The notes: a model not told the origin generated them from the letters alone. DNA of 59,869 bases from Calditrichaceae bacterium (GCA_013360445.1 JABWBP010000048.1:1-59869); one strand, 5' to 3'; counted from the first letter of the stretch, positions 50,203 to 59,752 are shown. Translations and numbers: made by a program.

Positions 50203-52749
50203 TTATGGCCGGTGAGATTGCGATGCAGGCTTCTTAGACCCTTTTGCCGGCCTGCTGCGGAAAAACAGGAAGATGCTGCGCAAAATGATCCGCAAATCCA
50301 GGTTGATGGAGATGTTCTCGCCGTAAAAGATGTCGTATTTCAAACGCTCCCGGAGCATTTTATGAGACTCGAAAAAGCGGTATTTGAACTGCGCGATGCC
50401 GGTAATCCCCGGGCGCACCACCAACCGGCGGTGCAAAAATTGCAGGCGGTGCTGGTTTTTGCGATACCATTCCGGCGATTCCGGCCGCGGCCCTACCACG
50501 CTCATGTCGCCTTTCAGCACGTTCAGCAACTGGGGCATTTTATATAAGCGGGTTTGGTAGAGGAATTGTCCCAGCGGGGACAGGGGCGTTTTTTCAACCT
50601 CCCCGTGGTAAATGGCTTCGCCGTTACCCCCGGGTTTAGACATGCGAAAAAGGTACATGGTGAAGATGCGCCCGTTTCTGCCTAAGATGGGAATCCTGGC
50701 CAGAACCGGTTTCCCAAATTGCTTCCGCACCAAAATAGCCAGCGCAACCCAGAAAGGCAGGGTAAAGAGCAGCACGGTTGCCGCAAATAACACGTCGATG
50801 AGCCGCTTAACCGCCCATTGCCACAACACCATGTACTCCGGGAACACCCGCACCAGGTTTTGCCCGGCTAACTCCGGGGTGTGGCTGGATACGATGGTTT
50901 GCAGGCCCGGCAGGGTTTTGACTACCACCTGGAGCCGGTCGCAGATGCCGATGATCTCTAAAAAATCCTGCCGCACGCCCTCGTTTACCGCCACAATGAT
51001 CTCCTCGATCTGGTGCTCCCGGATCAATTGCGGCAAATCCCGGTAACTGCCCAGAACCGGGAACCCCTCGAATTCCGCTGTCGTGGGCTTGCGATCCACG
51101 ATGCCGACGATTTTGTTCAGCAGGTGGGGATTGCCGCAGATGTCGCGGATGATATTGCGCCCCTGGCGGGTGGCGCCGATCAGCAGGGTGTTTTTGTAGG
51201 AATATTCGAAAATGTGCCGCCGCTTCTCGAGGTTGATGATCAACAGGCGCACCCCGTTCACCAGCACCACCATGGCCAGCCAGTACAGCGCCAGGGTGAG
51301 TACCTGGGAGGTATTGAGGGGATTGCCGGAATTGGGGGTCATTAAGATATTCAAGTTAAAAAGAACCAGCAAAAAAACCGTTCCGAAGGTAATGACCCGG
51401 GTGACCCGCAAAAATTTATCGTAGCGGGAAACGTCCCAGGGCATGCGGTAGAGATCGTTCAGCCAGAACAGCAGCAGCCAGAAGCCGATCAGCACAAATA
51501 ACACCGGCTGGGTCAGGTAATCGTTCAGGGGTTTGTCGCCGGGGGGCTCCAGCACCCCGGATTTGAAACGGAACCAGAAAACCAGGAACACCGCTAAGCC
51601 GGCGGAAAAGATATCCCCGATCAGCAGCGCAATCTGGTGCCAGATCCGCCCCACGTGAATAGGCGGTCGCAGGGAAGCCCCGATCTCCTGCTCCCCAATC
51701 CCGAAGCTGATGTAGCGGCGGGTTTCCAGGTATCCCAACCGCCAGGCCCAGAACAAAGAAAAAATAAAAGCTAACAGGAACAACAGGCTTCCGGCCAGGC
51801 GGTCCCAGTACAGCACCATCAACACCCCCAGGGTAACGTACAGCAGGGTGAAATAGTACATCATCCATACCGAATCCAGGTGGCAAAGCCCTAACTTGAT
51901 CAATCGATGGTGGATGTGCTCGCGGTCCGGTTTGAAGGGGTGGTCGCCGCGCCCCATGCGGCGGAAAAAGGAAATCAGGGTATCGGTGAGCGGCATTCCC
52001 AACATTACCAGGGAGGCCAGGAAATAGACCTGCCGGCTTTGGGCTACTTTCAGGGTTTCGATGGAGAGGCAGGCCAGCAAATAACCTAACATCAGGCTGC
52101 CCACGTCGCCCATGAAGATCGAGGCGGGATGGTAGTTGTAGCGCAAAAATCCCCATAAACCGCCGATCAGCGCCAGCGACAGGATGCTGAGATAAATCTG
52201 GTTATTGATCAGGGAAATGATGAAGAACCCGGCCGCGATGATCAGGCTGATTCCCCCCGCGAGGCCGTCCAATCCGTCCAACAAATTCACCGCGTTGATG
52301 ATAAAGATAATCCACAGGATGGTAAAGGGGTAACCGAACCAGCCCAGCGCTAAGGTTCCCCCGCCGGGATTATAAAACGCCTCGATGAGACACCCTCCCT
52401 GCGCCGCCAGCGCAGCCGCCAGGAACTGCCCGGCGAATTTTTGCCAGGCGTTCACCCCCCGGATATCGTCGATGAAGCCGAGCAGGAGCGCCGCCAGCAG
52501 CCCGAGCCAGAAAAATTTATTGGACATCCAGCTATCGAAGGGCGCGAGGCCGGCCAGGTTGGCCGCTAACATCCCGGCAATGATCCCCGCAAAAATGCCC
52601 ATGCCTCCCAACAGGGGTTTAAAATCGGTATGGATTTTCCGCACGCTGGGCAGCGCCCCGATGTGATAGCGGGTAGCTACCCGCCGCACCACGGCCACCA
52701 TCGCCAGGGAGGTCAGCAGGGAAGAAAGTAATGTCAAAACTATTGCCAT
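50203..52749 (-). CDS. WecA/MraY-type transferase fused to a PGT-family module lacking the catalytic dyad
   Basis: 848 residues. Residues 1-~335 are a complete polyprenyl-phosphate N-acetylhexosamine-1-phosphate transferase with ten or so helices and all active-site motifs: 'GFIDDIRG' (Asp 94-95), 'NAVNLLDGLDGLAGG' (~152-166), 'FMGDVGS' (Asp 215) and 'DREHIHHRL' (275-283). Residues ~370-520 hold a second membrane bundle, ~525-640 a CoA-binding-like Rossmann module ('NTLLIGATRQGRNIIRD'), and ~655-848 a WbaP/WcaJ-type PGT domain ('KRLIDVLFAATVLLFTLPFWV', 'LLNVLKGDMSVVGPRP', 'RPGITGIAQ'). The conserved 'LDELPQL' reads 'LYKMPQL': Tyr736-Lys737 replace the Asp-Glu dyad. The N-half should be active; the C-half should not work by the known mechanism. 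Confidence 0.88.
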   Translation of the reverse strand: MAIVLTLLSSLLTSLAMVAVVRRVATRYHIGALPSVRKIHTDFKPLLGGMGIFAGIIAGMLAANLAGLAPFDSWMSNKFFWLGLLAALLLGFIDDIRGVNAWQKFAGQFLAAALAAQGGCLIEAFYNPGGGTLALGWFGYPFTILWIIFIINAVNLLDGLDGLAGGISLIIAAGFFIISLINNQIYLSILSLALIGGLWGFLRYNYHPASIFMGDVGSLMLGYLLACLSIETLKVAQSRQVYFLASLVMLGMPLTDTLISFFRRMGRGDHPFKPDREHIHHRLIKLGLCHLDSVWMMYYFTLLYVTLGVLMVLYWDRLAGSLLFLLAFIFSLFWAWRLGYLETRRYISFGIGEQEIGASLRPPIHVGRIWHQIALLIGDIFSAGLAVFLVFWFRFKSGVLEPPGDKPLNDYLTQPVLFVLIGFWLLLFWLNDLYRMPWDVSRYDKFLRVTRVITFGTVFLLVLFNLNILMTPNSGNPLNTSQVLTLALYWLAMVVLVNGVRLLIINLEKRRHIFEYSYKNTLLIGATRQGRNIIRDICGNPHLLNKIVGIVDRKPTTAEFEGFPVLGSYRDLPQLIREHQIEEIIVAVNEGVRQDFLEIIGICDRLQVVVKTLPGLQTIVSSHTPELAGQNLVRVFPEYMVLWQWAVKRLIDVLFAATVLLFTLPFWVALAILVRKQFGKPVLARIPILGRNGRIFTMYLFRMSKPGGNGEAIYHGEVEKTPLSPLGQFLYQTRLYKMPQLLNVLKGDMSVVGPRPESPEWYRKNQHRLQFLHRRLVVRPGITGIAQFKYRFFESHKMLRERLKYDIFYGENISINLDLRIILRSIFLFFRSRPAKGSKKPASQSHRP

Positions 52750-52766
52750 TTAGACCTTTTTGGAGT

Positions 52767-52801
52767 AAAGACCTCAAAGGTTTTGAAAACCTTTGAGGTC
52801 T
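52767..52801. terminator. hairpin at the 3' end of the Wzi-like gene
   Basis: AGACCTCAAAGGTTTT (52769-52784) pairs perfectly with AAAACCTTTGAGGTCT (52786-52801), overlapping the stop codon of the Wzi-like gene and just upstream of the PNPT-PGT fusion gene. Same sequence family as 5047-5083. It could dampen read-through between the two co-directional genes. Confidence 0.6.
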
Positions 52802-54455
52802 ATAGTCCATAGTACAGGGAAACAAAAAATTCCGCCCGGTTCGCATCGCGGAACGAACCGTCGGCCTGCTCCTGCGCGGTTTTAATGTGCTGAAACTGGC
52901 CGCGCAGGAAAAGCTCATGGATAATTTCGTACTTCACGTCCATCCCCAGGTAGGTATAATGGGTGTTCAACCCGAACAGGAACGGCTTGTGGGGAAGGGT
53001 ATATTGGTCTTCCACGACGCCCTCTTCCCCCTTGCGAATATACTGCCCCCACAGGGTGGCCTGCAACCCGCGGAGAAAGCGGTAGTTCAGCGCCCCATAG
53101 AGCAGGTCGCCGTTGTGCCCGATCCAGTGCCCCATGGGGTAGGAGGCGCTGGCGTAATCAATGGTCTGGATGTAGTGCTTATAAACAAAGGGATTGATGC
53201 GGGTGTATTCCATCGTCGCGGTCAGGTTGTGCAAGGGCAAATCCGCGACCGATACGCCGATGCTCCCGCCCAGGTGGTTCACCTGCTTCTCTTCATCGAA
53301 CATATTGGGAATGGAGAGGTCGTCGATGAACAACGTGCCGTACAGATGGGTGTTTTTGAGGTGATTGCGCGAGCTGGCCGCGAAAAAAAGCTGGGCGTTG
53401 TTCCCGGCGTCGTTATTTCGATCCGCGAGATAATGGTCGGCCAAACGGAAGAACATGACCGGGATTAGGTAGGCAATCTCCAGCCGGTCGCTGTACACGA
53501 TAGATTCTCCCAGTGAGATATCCAGTCCCCGCGTTGGCGTAACGGTTATGGTGTGAGAAGCAAGATACTTTTCCCGGAAAAGGATGCGCTCGGTGCCGGT
53601 CTGGGTTTTGTACATTTCCGTGGAGTCCACCACGTCGGAGCGCAGCCAGGCGTGGAAATAGTTGAATTTGAACCAGCGCGCCGGCTGAATATCTAACCGG
53701 ATCAACGGGAAAGAGGGTGCTTTGTTGGAGAGCACCGGCTTGCCGTTCCGTTCGTAGCCCCATTCGATGAAATCTTTGCCCACGCTGAGGCTTCCCCAGG
53801 ACCAGTTGCCGCTAAGGGTGGCCCGGGCTTCGCTGTATTCGAATGCGGTGCTATCCGCAAAACGATCCTGCACTACCCCGGTAACCGGGGTAAACGCTTT
53901 GGTAAAATCCACGTTCTCTCCCTCCTCGCGGTTATCCCGGAAATCGAAGCTGTAGCCGATGTGTTTGCCCAGGTAACCGTAGAGGTAAGCGCCGTTCCAG
54001 CGGTGGGTATTTTTTTCCCCGTCGTTGGCGCCGCTCCGGTAACCTAAGATGGGGCTGAGGTTGAGGCTGAAAAAGGAATCGCGGTAGGAGAACAGGCGCG
54101 GGCGGGCGCCGGGGTCTTTTCCGGCGATTTTGACCTCCTGCTTTACCGGTTTTCTTTCCGCCAGCGCCTCCAATTCGGCGTAGAAATCCTTGCGGTAAAA
54201 GGTTAACTCCTTGCGCTCCAGGGGAGTCAACTGATTCTCCTTTTCGGAAAGCTCCCGGAGCTTTTCCGCCAGGTAGGAGCGCGGCAGGGGCTTGATGAGG
54301 TCGTTGTATTCGATCACCCCTTTCTGGCCTAAGCGGCTGAGATAATCATACACGTCGCGGAAGAGGGGTTCGTAAACGACCTGGGAGTGCAAGTACGGAT
54401 TACAGAGCAGCAATAAGATCAAGACAGGGAGCACCCGGTAGTTCATGTGCAACAA
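52800..54455 (-). CDS. Wzi-like outer-membrane beta-barrel, capsule/exopolysaccharide surface assembly
   Basis: 551 residues with a signal peptide (~1-24), a helical N-terminal part (~28-105, 'DVYDYLSRLGQKGVIEYNDLIKPLPRSYLAEKLREL') and a barrel of many alternating strands ending in 'FFVSLYYGL'. The region 'LSVGKDFIEWGYERNGKPVLSNKAPSFPLIRLDI' resembles the Wzi-family signature (ligand-lectin of the capsule). Wzi holds capsular polysaccharide at the cell surface. The position directly upstream of an initiating glycosyltransferase fits this. The family call rests on motif similarity by eye. Confidence 0.7.
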   Translation of the reverse strand: MLHMNYRVLPVLILLLLCNPYLHSQVVYEPLFRDVYDYLSRLGQKGVIEYNDLIKPLPRSYLAEKLRELSEKENQLTPLERKELTFYRKDFYAELEALAERKPVKQEVKIAGKDPGARPRLFSYRDSFFSLNLSPILGYRSGANDGEKNTHRWNGAYLYGYLGKHIGYSFDFRDNREEGENVDFTKAFTPVTGVVQDRFADSTAFEYSEARATLSGNWSWGSLSVGKDFIEWGYERNGKPVLSNKAPSFPLIRLDIQPARWFKFNYFHAWLRSDVVDSTEMYKTQTGTERILFREKYLASHTITVTPTRGLDISLGESIVYSDRLEIAYLIPVMFFRLADHYLADRNNDAGNNAQLFFAASSRNHLKNTHLYGTLFIDDLSIPNMFDEEKQVNHLGGSIGVSVADLPLHNLTATMEYTRINPFVYKHYIQTIDYASASYPMGHWIGHNGDLLYGALNYRFLRGLQATLWGQYIRKGEEGVVEDQYTLPHKPFLFGLNTHYTYLGMDVKYEIIHELFLRGQFQHIKTAQEQADGSFRDANRAEFFVSLYYGL

Positions 54456-54631
54456 TCCTTTCGGAATTTAGTCAAGGCGGGGAATGTAAGGATAAAATGC
54501 GGGAAATTTCAATTGGCAATAAAATATCCCGCTTATAAATTTGGGCAAACTTTGGCAGGGAATGGTCGAAATTCGACCAGTCTGTGGTAGCCGGAGAAGA
54601 ACTGCAAAATATTGATGGGCGGTATTTTTCG

Positions 54632-55360
54632 TTAACTCTTTTTTGGCTTTTCAAGGGTAAAAACGATCACGCAGCGAAACTTCGACATCGCTTCAAAGGA
54701 ATTCACCAACCTTTCATACAGGTAGCCCATAAAATAGGTGATCGCAAAAAGTCGCAGATACTCCGGCCGGCCCTCCCACATTTGCAAATCTATCACCTTA
54801 AAACCGCTGTGTGCGGCAAATTTTTGAACTTCTTCCGGGGTATTGCACCTATAGACGGTTGGGAAGGTATCCTGGCGCTTCCTCCCCCGCCTTTCATTGA
54901 TGAATTCATGAAATCTATGCGGCGTCAACCGCGCGATTGCCGGAACATAGTATCGTTTATTAGGGGTTTTGGATATCAAAAAACCGCCCGGTTGAAGAAT
55001 CCGGTATATTTCATCAAACAGGTTGCCCGGATTATTGACGTGCTCCAATACATTGTTGCTAAAGACAATATTGAAACTTTCATCGGGGTAGGGAATTTTT
55101 CCGTCGGGCACTGCCAGGGTTTTGGCCTCATCCAAAAAGGGATTTTCGTGCACAACCGGATCCGGATCAACCCCGGCTACGAATTTTACTGCCCCTTTGA
55201 AATTCATTTCCATGAGCGCCCCTCTTCCGGCTCCCAGGTCTAAAATTGCGTGATCATTTTTCAACCGCTCCATCAAGTATTGCCGGAGCCGCTGGTTATC
55301 CCAATTATCGCTGTAACCTGCATAAAGCCGGGCATCCATCCATCGCGTCAATGCAGACAT
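54632..55360 (-). CDS. class I SAM-dependent methyltransferase
   Basis: 242 residues. Motif I 'HAILDLGAGRGALMEM', acidic loop 'AGVDPDPVV', 'IPYPDESFNIVFSNNVLEHVNNPGNLFDEIYRILQPGGFLISKTPN', as in methyltransferase-11. It is followed by 'RLTPHRFHEFINERRG', a segment common to methyltransferases in polysaccharide loci. It lies 17 bp after the GT4 gene and is likely in the same transcript; acceptor is presumably a sugar or lipid-linked intermediate. Confidence 0.82.
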   Translation of the reverse strand: MSALTRWMDARLYAGYSDNWDNQRLRQYLMERLKNDHAILDLGAGRGALMEMNFKGAVKFVAGVDPDPVVHENPFLDEAKTLAVPDGKIPYPDESFNIVFSNNVLEHVNNPGNLFDEIYRILQPGGFLISKTPNKRYYVPAIARLTPHRFHEFINERRGRKRQDTFPTVYRCNTPEEVQKFAAHSGFKVIDLQMWEGRPEYLRLFAITYFMGYLYERLVNSFEAMSKFRCVIVFTLEKPKKS

Positions 55361-55377
55361 GATTTCGTCTCCTCCAA

Positions 55378-56616
55378 TTACGGCGAATTTCTTTGTAAAT
55401 ATTCTAAGTAGCGATCGGCTAATACTTCTCGGCTAAATTCTTTTTCAACAAACGTCCTTCCGTTAAGGCCCATAACATGGCATTCCGGCGGATTTTGGTA
55501 GCATTTTAATATTGCTTCTTTAAGAGCAGGGGGGCTCTCTGGTTCGACAAAAATTCCTGCTTTTGCTTCATTGATCACTAATTGCCGGGCTTCTCCGTCC
55601 ACGCTGATAATAATCGGCTTCTCCATCGCCATAATTTCGAATATTTTCGAGGGGATGACACATTGGAATAACGGCAGCCGGCGCAGGGTCACTAACACGA
55701 TATCTGACAAGCTGTAGTAGTAAGGGAGAAGTTGCTTCTCGATCTGATCTAAAAAGGTAACATTGGTCAATCCCAAACTGTTTTTCCGGTGAATCAGTTT
55801 CTCTTTTTCCGCTCCCTCTCCAATCAGGAGAAAATGGATGTCCGGAGAATCTTGCAAGAGTTTAGCGGTTTCTAAAACCTGATCCAGTGCATGGGAGAGG
55901 CCGAGGGTGCCGATGTACGAAATAATAAATTTATGTTCGAGACCCAGTTTTTTCTTCATTTCGGGGTCAATTTTTTGGGGAGTGAATAGATTTAGATCCA
56001 CCCCATTTTTGATAATTTTTATTTTCCCCCGGGGAATGCCCTTCTGTTCGATGAGCGGAATAGAAGATTCCGCTACCACTACAATTAAATCCGCCTTTTT
56101 GTAAAGAAAGACTTCGATGAATTCCAGAAGTTTGATAATAGCGCGATTGCGAAGCTGTCCCAACTGTACAATGGATTCCGGCCAGAGGTCCCGCACTTCG
56201 AAGATAAACGGTTTTCGTTTGATCCGGCTCATCAGGTACCCGGCAATCGCCACAAAAAACTGCGGGCTGGTAGCCACCACAATATCCACTCTACCGGTTT
56301 TCCAGGGACCCAATAGAATCGAACTGCACATAAATGACAGGTAGCTCAAAATTCTTCTAAAAAAGCCTTTATTGGGAGCCGGGTAAATGTAGGTGCGGAT
56401 CACCCGGATGCCATCGATCTGCTCGACCTTAAAAATATGCTGTTTGTATTCTTTGGGAATAACCCCGGTGGGGTGGTTGGGGAAGCCGGTTATGATGGTC
56501 ACTTTCTGATTTTTCTCGACCCATCTCCGGGAGAGTTCATAGGTTCGGGCGGAAGGAGCGCCCATTTCCGGGGGAAAATATTGGGAAAGAAAAAGAATAT
56601 GGATATCTTGCTTCAT
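55378..56616 (-). CDS. GT4-family glycosyltransferase (WcaI/WbuB-like)
   Basis: 412 residues, GT-B fold. It has an N-terminal Rossmann region with 'QYFPPEMGAPSARTYELSRRWVEKNQKVTIITGFPNHP', a linker with 'FIFEVRDLWPESIVQLGQLRN', a nucleotide-sugar domain with 'IISYIGTLGLSHALDQVLETA' and the donor-binding 'IMAMEKPIIISVDGEARQLVINEAKAGIFVEPESP'. The closest look is to fucosyl- or N-acetylfucosaminyl-transferases of O-antigen or colanic-acid clusters. It overlaps the upstream heparinase-like gene by four bases. Confidence 0.9.
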   Translation of the reverse strand: MKQDIHILFLSQYFPPEMGAPSARTYELSRRWVEKNQKVTIITGFPNHPTGVIPKEYKQHIFKVEQIDGIRVIRTYIYPAPNKGFFRRILSYLSFMCSSILLGPWKTGRVDIVVATSPQFFVAIAGYLMSRIKRKPFIFEVRDLWPESIVQLGQLRNRAIIKLLEFIEVFLYKKADLIVVVAESSIPLIEQKGIPRGKIKIIKNGVDLNLFTPQKIDPEMKKKLGLEHKFIISYIGTLGLSHALDQVLETAKLLQDSPDIHFLLIGEGAEKEKLIHRKNSLGLTNVTFLDQIEKQLLPYYYSLSDIVLVTLRRLPLFQCVIPSKIFEIMAMEKPIIISVDGEARQLVINEAKAGIFVEPESPPALKEAILKCYQNPPECHVMGLNGRTFVEKEFSREVLADRYLEYLQRNSP

Positions 56617-58406
56617 CTTCCGGTCTGGATTTGATTCATCGCCCCCATAATCTCCTTCCCTTTTTGAATGTGTTCCGGAGGGGCAATAACATAATACAAC
56701 TTTACTTGATTCGCAACTTCCGGTTTTAATAGCAACTTATAGCTCTGCAACATTTTACCGAATTCCGGGACATAAAACCAGGGCTTTATCTCCGCTTCCG
56801 CAATTTCGGAATCCCAGAGCAGGCAGATACCTTTGTCGCCCCGATATACCTCTATCATACCGGATTTTTGTTCGATGGAGCATTCCGGGTGAAAATGAAC
56901 CAAACTCTCTATGGTTTGAAGGGATCTCCCGGTAATTTTGTCTTCGATAACAAATACTTTTCGATCTACAAAGATAACCCGGCGGTGGTGAAAAACCTTA
57001 GCGGATGAGTATTCATAACCGCCGTCAAAAAATGGCCCCGTTTCGCTCTCCTGCAAGGAAACCTCTTTGATACTTACCCACCATTTGCCGGCGCGAAACA
57101 CCTTCCACAGTTGCGCCTGTTCCCACCCGTTTATCACCACGGTATTGTGTGAATAGACCGAGCGGGCTTTTTGCCGGGTATCGGTTTCTAAGTAGTTGCC
57201 CACGCCGCTGTCCACAATAAAGCGGGTTCCTCTGTATGAGTACTCATAGCTGAATAAATCGCAGTGGGCGTGTCCCGGCTGGTAGCGAACCCCTAATTCT
57301 CCCCCATCGATGGCAAAATAGTGTGCGGGTGCGCTAAAGATGAAATATCCGCTTTCTGGCAGGGCGGTGACGCCTTCCGGCGGGGAATGCGCAAAATAAT
57401 GGCCGTTAATCCGGGCATAATAATCTGTAAGCTGTGCATAAGTGGGAGCAATATTGAAGGCGCTGTCGCCGAACAGGGCAATTTCGCCGTCGGGATGAAT
57501 CAGGCTGCCCAGCCAGCTCAGCATTTTTGGGGCAGCCTTCTCTATTTCCGAAGCAGCCAGGCGAGTTTCTCCGGCAGATTCAACGCTTTGCAAGTATTGC
57601 GGCGCAACGTTTTCCGCCGCTTTCAGGATATTAAAAATATCCAGGAAGCCGGCGAGGATAATGCTGTGATACATCGGGGATCGTTCATAATGCCCGCCGT
57701 CCGGTAAAACCTGCTCGTCGGTCTCTTTCCGCAGCAGGCGGCAGGCTTTTTTCACCCATTGCCGGTGTTGGAAAAAAATCCCCGCGAACAGAAGGCTTTT
57801 TATATTTTCAAAGAAATGGTTCGCCAGGATATGGTATTCTAAAAACCAATCCAGGTAAGCGCTCTGCCGATAGAGGCTATTTAAAAATATTTCCCGGAAT
57901 TGATCGTCTTTGCGAAATTCTTCAAAATAGGCATCAAAGAAAAAAATCCAGTTGACGATCCGCAGGGAAAGCGGGTAAGGTTCCCAGCCATTCCCCCGGC
58001 CTGGCGGATTATTTTCGATCCATTCGCAAATAATTGCTTTGCCAATCCGGAAGTTCGCCGGGGAGGTTCTACCGGTAAGCGGGATCAGGTATTCAAAATA
58101 GTGCAGGTTGTAGAGCCAGAGTTTTTCCAGGGCGCTGTCATTCCAGGTGATCTCGCCGGGAAATTGGTATTCCCGGTTCAAAAAACAGAATCGTTTCAAA
58201 GAAATATCCTGTTGATAAACCGCATCGGCGACGGGCTTGGGATGTAAATGCAATCTTACCGGAACCTGGCCCGGCCTGATCTGATTGACACAAGAAACAA
58301 TAAAGGGTTTGAAGAGCTTTTGTTTGATAACCCAGGTAAACCGTCCCCAATATTGGATTGGCTTGAGGTAGCGAAGGGTATCGAAAAGGAGTTTTAGGTT
58401 GCGCAC
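56613..58406 (-). CDS. heparinase II/III-family polysaccharide lyase-like protein
   Basis: 597 residues. An N-terminal alpha/alpha toroid (~40-340) carries 'WFLEYHILANHFFENIKSLLFAG' and 'GGHYERSPMYHSIILAGFLDI', whose Tyr and His residues are catalytic in this family. A C-terminal beta-sandwich (~350-590) has 'YQPGHAHCDLFSYEYSYRGTRFIVDSGVGNYLE'. In alginate and other exopolysaccharide loci such enzymes trim the polymer during export. No obvious signal peptide is present, so cytoplasmic or unconventional location must be considered. It overlaps the GT4 gene by 4 bp. Confidence 0.85.
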   Translation of the reverse strand: MRNLKLLFDTLRYLKPIQYWGRFTWVIKQKLFKPFIVSCVNQIRPGQVPVRLHLHPKPVADAVYQQDISLKRFCFLNREYQFPGEITWNDSALEKLWLYNLHYFEYLIPLTGRTSPANFRIGKAIICEWIENNPPGRGNGWEPYPLSLRIVNWIFFFDAYFEEFRKDDQFREIFLNSLYRQSAYLDWFLEYHILANHFFENIKSLLFAGIFFQHRQWVKKACRLLRKETDEQVLPDGGHYERSPMYHSIILAGFLDIFNILKAAENVAPQYLQSVESAGETRLAASEIEKAAPKMLSWLGSLIHPDGEIALFGDSAFNIAPTYAQLTDYYARINGHYFAHSPPEGVTALPESGYFIFSAPAHYFAIDGGELGVRYQPGHAHCDLFSYEYSYRGTRFIVDSGVGNYLETDTRQKARSVYSHNTVVINGWEQAQLWKVFRAGKWWVSIKEVSLQESETGPFFDGGYEYSSAKVFHHRRVIFVDRKVFVIEDKITGRSLQTIESLVHFHPECSIEQKSGMIEVYRGDKGICLLWDSEIAEAEIKPWFYVPEFGKMLQSYKLLLKPEVANQVKLYYVIAPPEHIQKGKEIMGAMNQIQTGR

Positions 58407-58513
58407 TATTTAGATTTCCGGTCGGTTTCTAAGTATAAAAGAACAGGCCGGAAATTTAGCAGACTTTAGCGAAACTATCAAACTTCATTTGATAATTATG
58501 ATGTTTACTAGAT

Positions 58514-59752
58514 CTACCGCAGCAACACCATTTTCCGGCTCTCCACAAACTCTCCCGCTTTCAATTGGTAAAGATATACCCCGCTGGCAACCGCTTTGCC
58601 GGTATTATCCCTGCCATCCCACTGAACATCATATTCCCCGGAGGGTTGAATCCGGCTAACCAAAGTTTTTACTGCCTGGCCGGTAATGGTGTGGATTTTC
58701 AAGTTCACCGACAGGGCTTTCGGCAAATTATAGCGAATGGTGGTATTGGGGTTGAAAGGATTGGGATAATTCTGAAATAACCTAAATCCCTGCAAACTAC
58801 TGGCATCCGGTTCAATCCCGGTATTCCCCTCGTATTTTATCACAACCCCCCTTGCATCTCCGTGGGCAATGTACACATAATCCCCAACAGAATGAAGATC
58901 GAAGGCGCCGCTAATGTCGGTATAGTTATAATACCCAACTTCCTGCATTTGCTGGGGATTGCTTACATCAATTGCGATTACATCGCCATTATTGCCCAAC
59001 AAAAAGGCCCGCTGGTTACTTATATGCAAGTCTTGGATATTAACCCCGTTATTATGAAGCCCCACTTCGAAGGGAGATTGAGGGTCAGTAATGTCAATAA
59101 TCATGAGCCAAAAGCCGTAGGCTGCATAGATATAGTTACCGGAAACAAAAATGGTGTTCGCGCCGGAAGTAGCGAATAAGCCCGTTAGCTGAACATTTAA
59201 TGGATCCGTAATGTCAAATATTTTGATCCCGACTCCGTTTTCCGCAACGTAGAGATAATGGTCTTGAATGAAGATAGCCGAAGCCGGGTTGGTTATATTA
59301 ACCTGTCCGGCTAATGAGGGAGAAGACGGGTTACTTGCATCAATAATTTCCAAACTATTAGAGAAAACATATACCACATAGGCATAGCTGTTTTTAACCT
59401 TGACCCGTTTGCACCGGTCATTGGCAGGCTTGAATGTCGAGACAATGAAAGGAGAAGCAGGCGTCGAAACATCAATAATGCGTAAACCGGAATCACTATT
59501 CGCCACATAGACATAATTGTTTTCTGCATCGATATCTACGGGCCACATATTTAGCCAAACACTTCCAAGCACGATGGGATTAAACGGATTAGAATCGAAG
59601 ACATAAAATCCATAATACGATGCGCCCAGGTACAAATAAGACCCTTCGACCATCAATTTTTGCCAGGGCACTTGTTGGGTGGGATGGCTGACCAGGATAA
59701 AATTATAGTTAGATTGAGAGAAGATTGGATATGTTGTGATAGCAGAAAACAA
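58514..59752 (-). CDS. LVIVD-repeat secreted protein with type IX sorting domain (5' end near window edge)
   Basis: At least 412 residues. TTG 59752 is a poor start: upstream codons continue in frame as 'KSTKKLTLPIIFLSIL', a good signal-peptide N-terminus, and the frame stays open to the window end with no ATG, GTG or strong ribosome-binding site. Seven or so LVIVD-type beta-propeller repeats follow ('YLYVAENGVGIKIFDITDP', 'YIYAAYGFWLMIIDITDPQSP', 'YVYVANSDSGLRIIDVSTPASP'), then the sorting tail ('QNYPNPFNPNTTIRYNLP', 'GKAVASGVYLYQLKAG', 'RKMVLLR'). The start may lie beyond the window. Function unknown. Confidence 0.8.
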   Translation of the reverse strand: MFSAITTYPIFSQSNYNFILVSHPTQQVPWQKLMVEGSYLYLGASYYGFYVFDSNPFNPIVLGSVWLNMWPVDIDAENNYVYVANSDSGLRIIDVSTPASPFIVSTFKPANDRCKRVKVKNSYAYVVYVFSNSLEIIDASNPSSPSLAGQVNITNPASAIFIQDHYLYVAENGVGIKIFDITDPLNVQLTGLFATSGANTIFVSGNYIYAAYGFWLMIIDITDPQSPFEVGLHNNGVNIQDLHISNQRAFLLGNNGDVIAIDVSNPQQMQEVGYYNYTDISGAFDLHSVGDYVYIAHGDARGVVIKYEGNTGIEPDASSLQGFRLFQNYPNPFNPNTTIRYNLPKALSVNLKIHTITGQAVKTLVSRIQPSGEYDVQWDGRDNTGKAVASGVYLYQLKAGEFVESRKMVLLR

